From an uncultured Bacteroidales bacterium (lineage in GTDB: Bacteria; Bacteroidota; Bacteroidia; Bacteroidales; Paludibacteraceae): a stretch of DNA of 64,000 bases. The stretch is taken from the NCBI GenBank assembly GCA_946626605.1, contig CAMOUL010000006.1:42032-106031 (forward strand), read 5' to 3'. Made by a program: the position numbers and the translations under genes. Position 1 is the stretch's first letter, and the number at the start of each line of letters is the position of its first letter. Shown here piece by piece: positions 62,402 through 64,000 of the stretch. Below the pieces are notes generated by a model. The model did not search any database and had not been told where the DNA came from. It saw nothing but the letters and a program-made list of their open reading frames with translations.

Positions 62402-62743
62402 TTAGCCACCGATCGGATCACCGTTTTGGTCGTAGTTCCCGTTCAGCTTGTGCATCGCATAGCCAAACAACGAGCCGTACTTCGTCTGGCTCTTGTACTC
62501 AGCTACCAACTGAGTCTTCTGCTCACTCGATCCTGCAAGAATCGCACGAACTGCGGTGGTTACTTTCGCGAAGCGAGCCTTAGCTGCAGTCTGTGCTGCT
62601 GACGGTTCCTTCGTGGACGGGTTACACAACTTACCGGTATACACCTTGCCGGTACGTTTGTTGGTGCGGAAGTACACATCGCTGTGCTCGCACACTTTCT
62701 TTTTCATGCTCTCGATGAGAGCCATGGGCTTGATTTCTGCCAT
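62402..62743 (-). CDS. small basic protein, paralogue family member 2
   Basis: 113 residues: IESMKKKVCEHSDVYFRTNKRTGKVYTGKL, then AAQTAAKARFAKVTTAVRAI and a polar tail. The YFRTNKRTGKVY segment matches the CFRTMKATGRTY of the 85-residue copy, placing both in one family. The gene has a 34 bp gap from the DUF5675 gene and is likely co-transcribed. Confidence 0.7.
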   Translation of the reverse strand: MAEIKPMALIESMKKKVCEHSDVYFRTNKRTGKVYTGKLCNPSTKEPSAAQTAAKARFAKVTTAVRAILAGSSEQKTQLVAEYKSQTKYGSLFGYAMHKLNGNYDQNGDPIGG

Positions 62744-62777
62744 AAATAGTTAGGGTTTAGGTTAATAATGTTATTTG

Positions 62778-63149
62778 TTATGCATCGCAAATCTCAAGGC
62801 GGATCTCCTCATGAGATGTTTGCTCAGCCAACCATCTGGAGGTTAATTCTTGCTCCATGGATGGTGGCACAAGGATACAGCCTTTACTGTGCTCAGGGCG
62901 AGTGCCGCGATGAAATCGGATGCCTGTTCTGCCGGGTACTTGTCGAACGATGGGAAGCGACCGTTTGAACTTAGGTGATTGCGTCACGCCTATTCCGTAT
63001 ATTAACGCAGGTATGAGATAATCCGCGTTCTCCATCGTGTCGCATATCGGCACTAACTCCTCCTCAAACCGCGTCTCTCTTACCTCGTACAATCTCCCTC
63101 GCACAGCCTTCCCATTCGCCGGCATTCTAATCAATTTGTAATATGCCAT
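62778..63149 (-). CDS. DUF5675-family protein
   Basis: 123 residues. It begins as a small beta-rich domain (LIRMPANGKAVRGRLYEV). RFHRGTRPEHSKGCILV carries the His, then SxGC(I) arrangement typical of DUF5675 and related L,D-transpeptidase-like or lysin-like proteins. This family appears in Bacteroidales accessory regions and phage-like modules. Its exact reaction is not established. Confidence 0.72.
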   Translation of the reverse strand: MAYYKLIRMPANGKAVRGRLYEVRETRFEEELVPICDTMENADYLIPALIYGIGVTQSPKFKRSLPIVRQVPGRTGIRFHRGTRPEHSKGCILVPPSMEQELTSRWLAEQTSHEEIRLEICDA

Positions 63150-63177
63150 AATTTCGTCATTTTCTCGTTTACCGGTG

Positions 63178-63208
63178 CAAAATTACATCTTAAAAGAGCA
63201 AAATGCAA
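63178..63208 (-). promoter_or_regulatory. promoter of the DUF5675 gene
   Basis: Minus strand TTG (63206-63208), 20 nt, TAATTTTG (63178-63185). The leader is about 22 nt. Confidence 0.75.
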
Positions 63209-63241
63209 GAAAATCCCCGACTTTTGGAAACATAGCCGGGG
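63209..63241 (-). terminator. possible terminator hairpin with direct repeats
   Basis: CCCCG and CGGGG pair across about 17 nt, and on the minus strand the stem is followed by ATTTTCTTGCATTTT. The loop and flank contain GACTTTTGGAAACAT twice (63219-63233 and 63241-63255). The -33 box of the next promoter begins at its edge. Confidence 0.45.
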
Positions 63242-63254
63242 ACTTTTGGAAACA

Positions 63255-63464
63255 TCATCGCATCGAGTAGCCTAACCACTCTTCGAGTGCTGCGACTTGC
63301 GATGAACTGAGTGTCTTTTGCTGTATGAGTTGGGTGGACTTGTTTTTGCATTCACAGAACCATCGGATCCATTTCGCAAATTCCACTTTGCTCACTTCTT
63401 GTTTCATGTTCTCCTGCAATTTCTCTCGCAGAACACTTTTATAATATCGTTTTTCCCCATACAT
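63255..63464 (-). CDS. small basic hypothetical protein
   Basis: 69 residues (YYKSVLREKLQENMKQEVSKVEFAKWIRWF), helical, Lys-rich, ending LEEWLGYSMR. No family recognised. The ATG lies in the CATTATACA repeat, so the true start is uncertain. Its own terminator-like hairpin follows, which supports a real gene. Confidence 0.45.
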   Translation of the reverse strand: MYGEKRYYKSVLREKLQENMKQEVSKVEFAKWIRWFCECKNKSTQLIQQKTLSSSQVAALEEWLGYSMR

Positions 63465-63488
63465 TATACACTATACATTATACATTAA
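63462..63488 (-). repeat. short tandem repeat (CATTATACA type)
   Basis: CATTATACA/CTATACATTA units span the start of the preceding ORF and the gap to the next gene. Confidence 0.75.
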
Positions 63489-63742
63489 ACCACCTGCTCC
63501 GCTATCTTCCAAAGTTCTTTTATCGTCCGCTTTGCCCCTTCCTGACGCATTGCTCTTACTAATCGTGCTTTGCGTGCAAACCGTTCGCGAGCCTCAATCT
63601 CACTCGCTTGCAGTTTTGTCGTTCGTTTACTCGGCATACTGGACATATACGTCCTACCTGTTGCTTTCATCGTGCGGAAACATACATCCCCCACTCTTCC
63701 GGAGACTCTCTCAATCCCCATTGGAAACGTTACTCTTGCCAT
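63485..63742 (-). CDS. small basic protein, paralogue family member 3
   Basis: 85 residues: ARVTFPMGIERVSGRVGDVCFRTMKATGRTYMSS, then RTTKLQASEIEARERFARKARL. It aligns with members 1, 2 and 4 in the GIE.V.G start and the E.EAR.RFA helix. Function unknown. Confidence 0.7.
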   Translation of the reverse strand: MARVTFPMGIERVSGRVGDVCFRTMKATGRTYMSSMPSKRTTKLQASEIEARERFARKARLVRAMRQEGAKRTIKELWKIAEQVV

Positions 63743-63743
63743 A

Positions 63744-63784
63744 ACTCATTAAACATTAAACATTAAACATTAAACATTAATTCA
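63744..63784 (-). repeat. short tandem repeat (CATTAAA type)
   Basis: Four to five exact CATTAAACATTAAA units fill the gap between the two family genes. Confidence 0.85.
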
Positions 63785-63788
63785 TTTA

Positions 63789-63986
63789 CTATCTTAACCT
63801 ATGTTTACCAGCATACTGCTGTGCAAATCGCTTTTGATTCGCCGCCTCTGCCTCTGTCTTGACATGTTTCGACCGATCCGGACATCGCTGCACGACCTGT
63901 ACGCCTTTGTACATCCGGAAGTAGTACCCGTCTTCCCGTAATTTTCCCCTCAACGCATCAATCGGAATGATTAACTCAGCCTTCAT
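63789..63986 (-). CDS. small basic protein, paralogue family member 4
   Basis: 65 residues: AELIIPIDALRGKLREDGYYFRMYKGVQVV then VKTEAEAANQKRFAQQYAGK. It is the shortest member, with the G-YYFR and E.EAxx.RFA features retained. It probably continues the same tandem expansion beyond the window. Confidence 0.6.
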   Translation of the reverse strand: MKAELIIPIDALRGKLREDGYYFRMYKGVQVVQRCPDRSKHVKTEAEAANQKRFAQQYAGKHRLR

Positions 63987-64000
63987 ACTCCGGTGCGGTG

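Overview
The window looks like a chromosomal segment of a Bacteroidales bacterium (phylum Bacteroidota). Several independent signs agree. There are seven promoters of the Bacteroidota sigma type, with TTTG or TTG near -33, a spacer that is 20 nt in the six clear cases, and TAnnTTTG near -7. There is a SusC-like/OMP_b-brl_3 outer-membrane receptor, a PorT-like barrel, a Rho factor with a long charged N-terminal insert, a DUF5675 protein and a four-helix-bundle (S23-type) ORF. No rRNA, tRNA or CRISPR array was seen, and the species cannot be named from sequence alone.

Layout. Positions 1-17.3 kb are housekeeping: an EF-G-like GTPase (partial), mtaB, an HprK-like kinase, an AddAB-like nuclease-helicase pair, rho, aroQ, a TonB-type receptor, porT, a beta-helix lipoprotein and ribF. 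Positions 17.3-19.4 kb hold three copies of a roughly 290-320 nt non-coding element between a small acidic protein gene and a cytidylate-kinase-like gene. The closing helix and internal hairpins of the diverged third copy are rebuilt with different bases, which is the mark of a structured RNA. Positions 19.4-44.5 kb are one long minus-strand surface-polysaccharide locus: sugar aminotransferases, glycosyltransferases, a WavE-like protein, nucleotidyltransferases, ATP-grasp ligases, aldolase-type enzymes and UDP-galactopyranose mutase. A CHAT-type caspase-fold protease gene sits inside it. Positions 44.5-61.2 kb are AT-rich and resemble a defence island: a trypsin-like protease with a YobI/KAP-like NTPase; dGTPase, FdtA and an Rx4H HEPN protein; a RES-like protein; a possible zinc-binding membrane protein; and a tightly coupled operon of a papain-fold protease, three small or unknown proteins, two metallo-beta-lactamase (MBL) proteins and a patatin. 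Positions 61.2-64 kb hold small Bacteroidales accessory genes, including four diverged paralogues of one basic protein family and a DUF5675 protein.

Two window-wide themes stand out. First, degenerate short tandem repeats (6-9 nt units such as ATCAAAA, TTTCAAT, CACCATT, CTAATTCTCT, CATTAAA) lie between genes and also inside housekeeping and polysaccharide genes, where they add in-frame low-complexity peptides (MtaB, AddB, AroQ, RibF, FdtB-like, the 22.4 kb aminotransferase, FemAB-like, AspC-like). Second, both enzymes of a dTDP-Fuc3N-type pathway (FdtA and FdtB-like) have an N-terminal gene stub elsewhere in the window, one of them joined to the repeat arrays and a four-helix-bundle ORF. The best candidates for undescribed biology are the three-copy structured RNA, the 55.2-61.2 kb protease/MBL/patatin operon with two small ORFs missing from the ORF track, and a shared 18-bp inverted-repeat operator over the -33 boxes of the polysaccharide and dGTPase operons.
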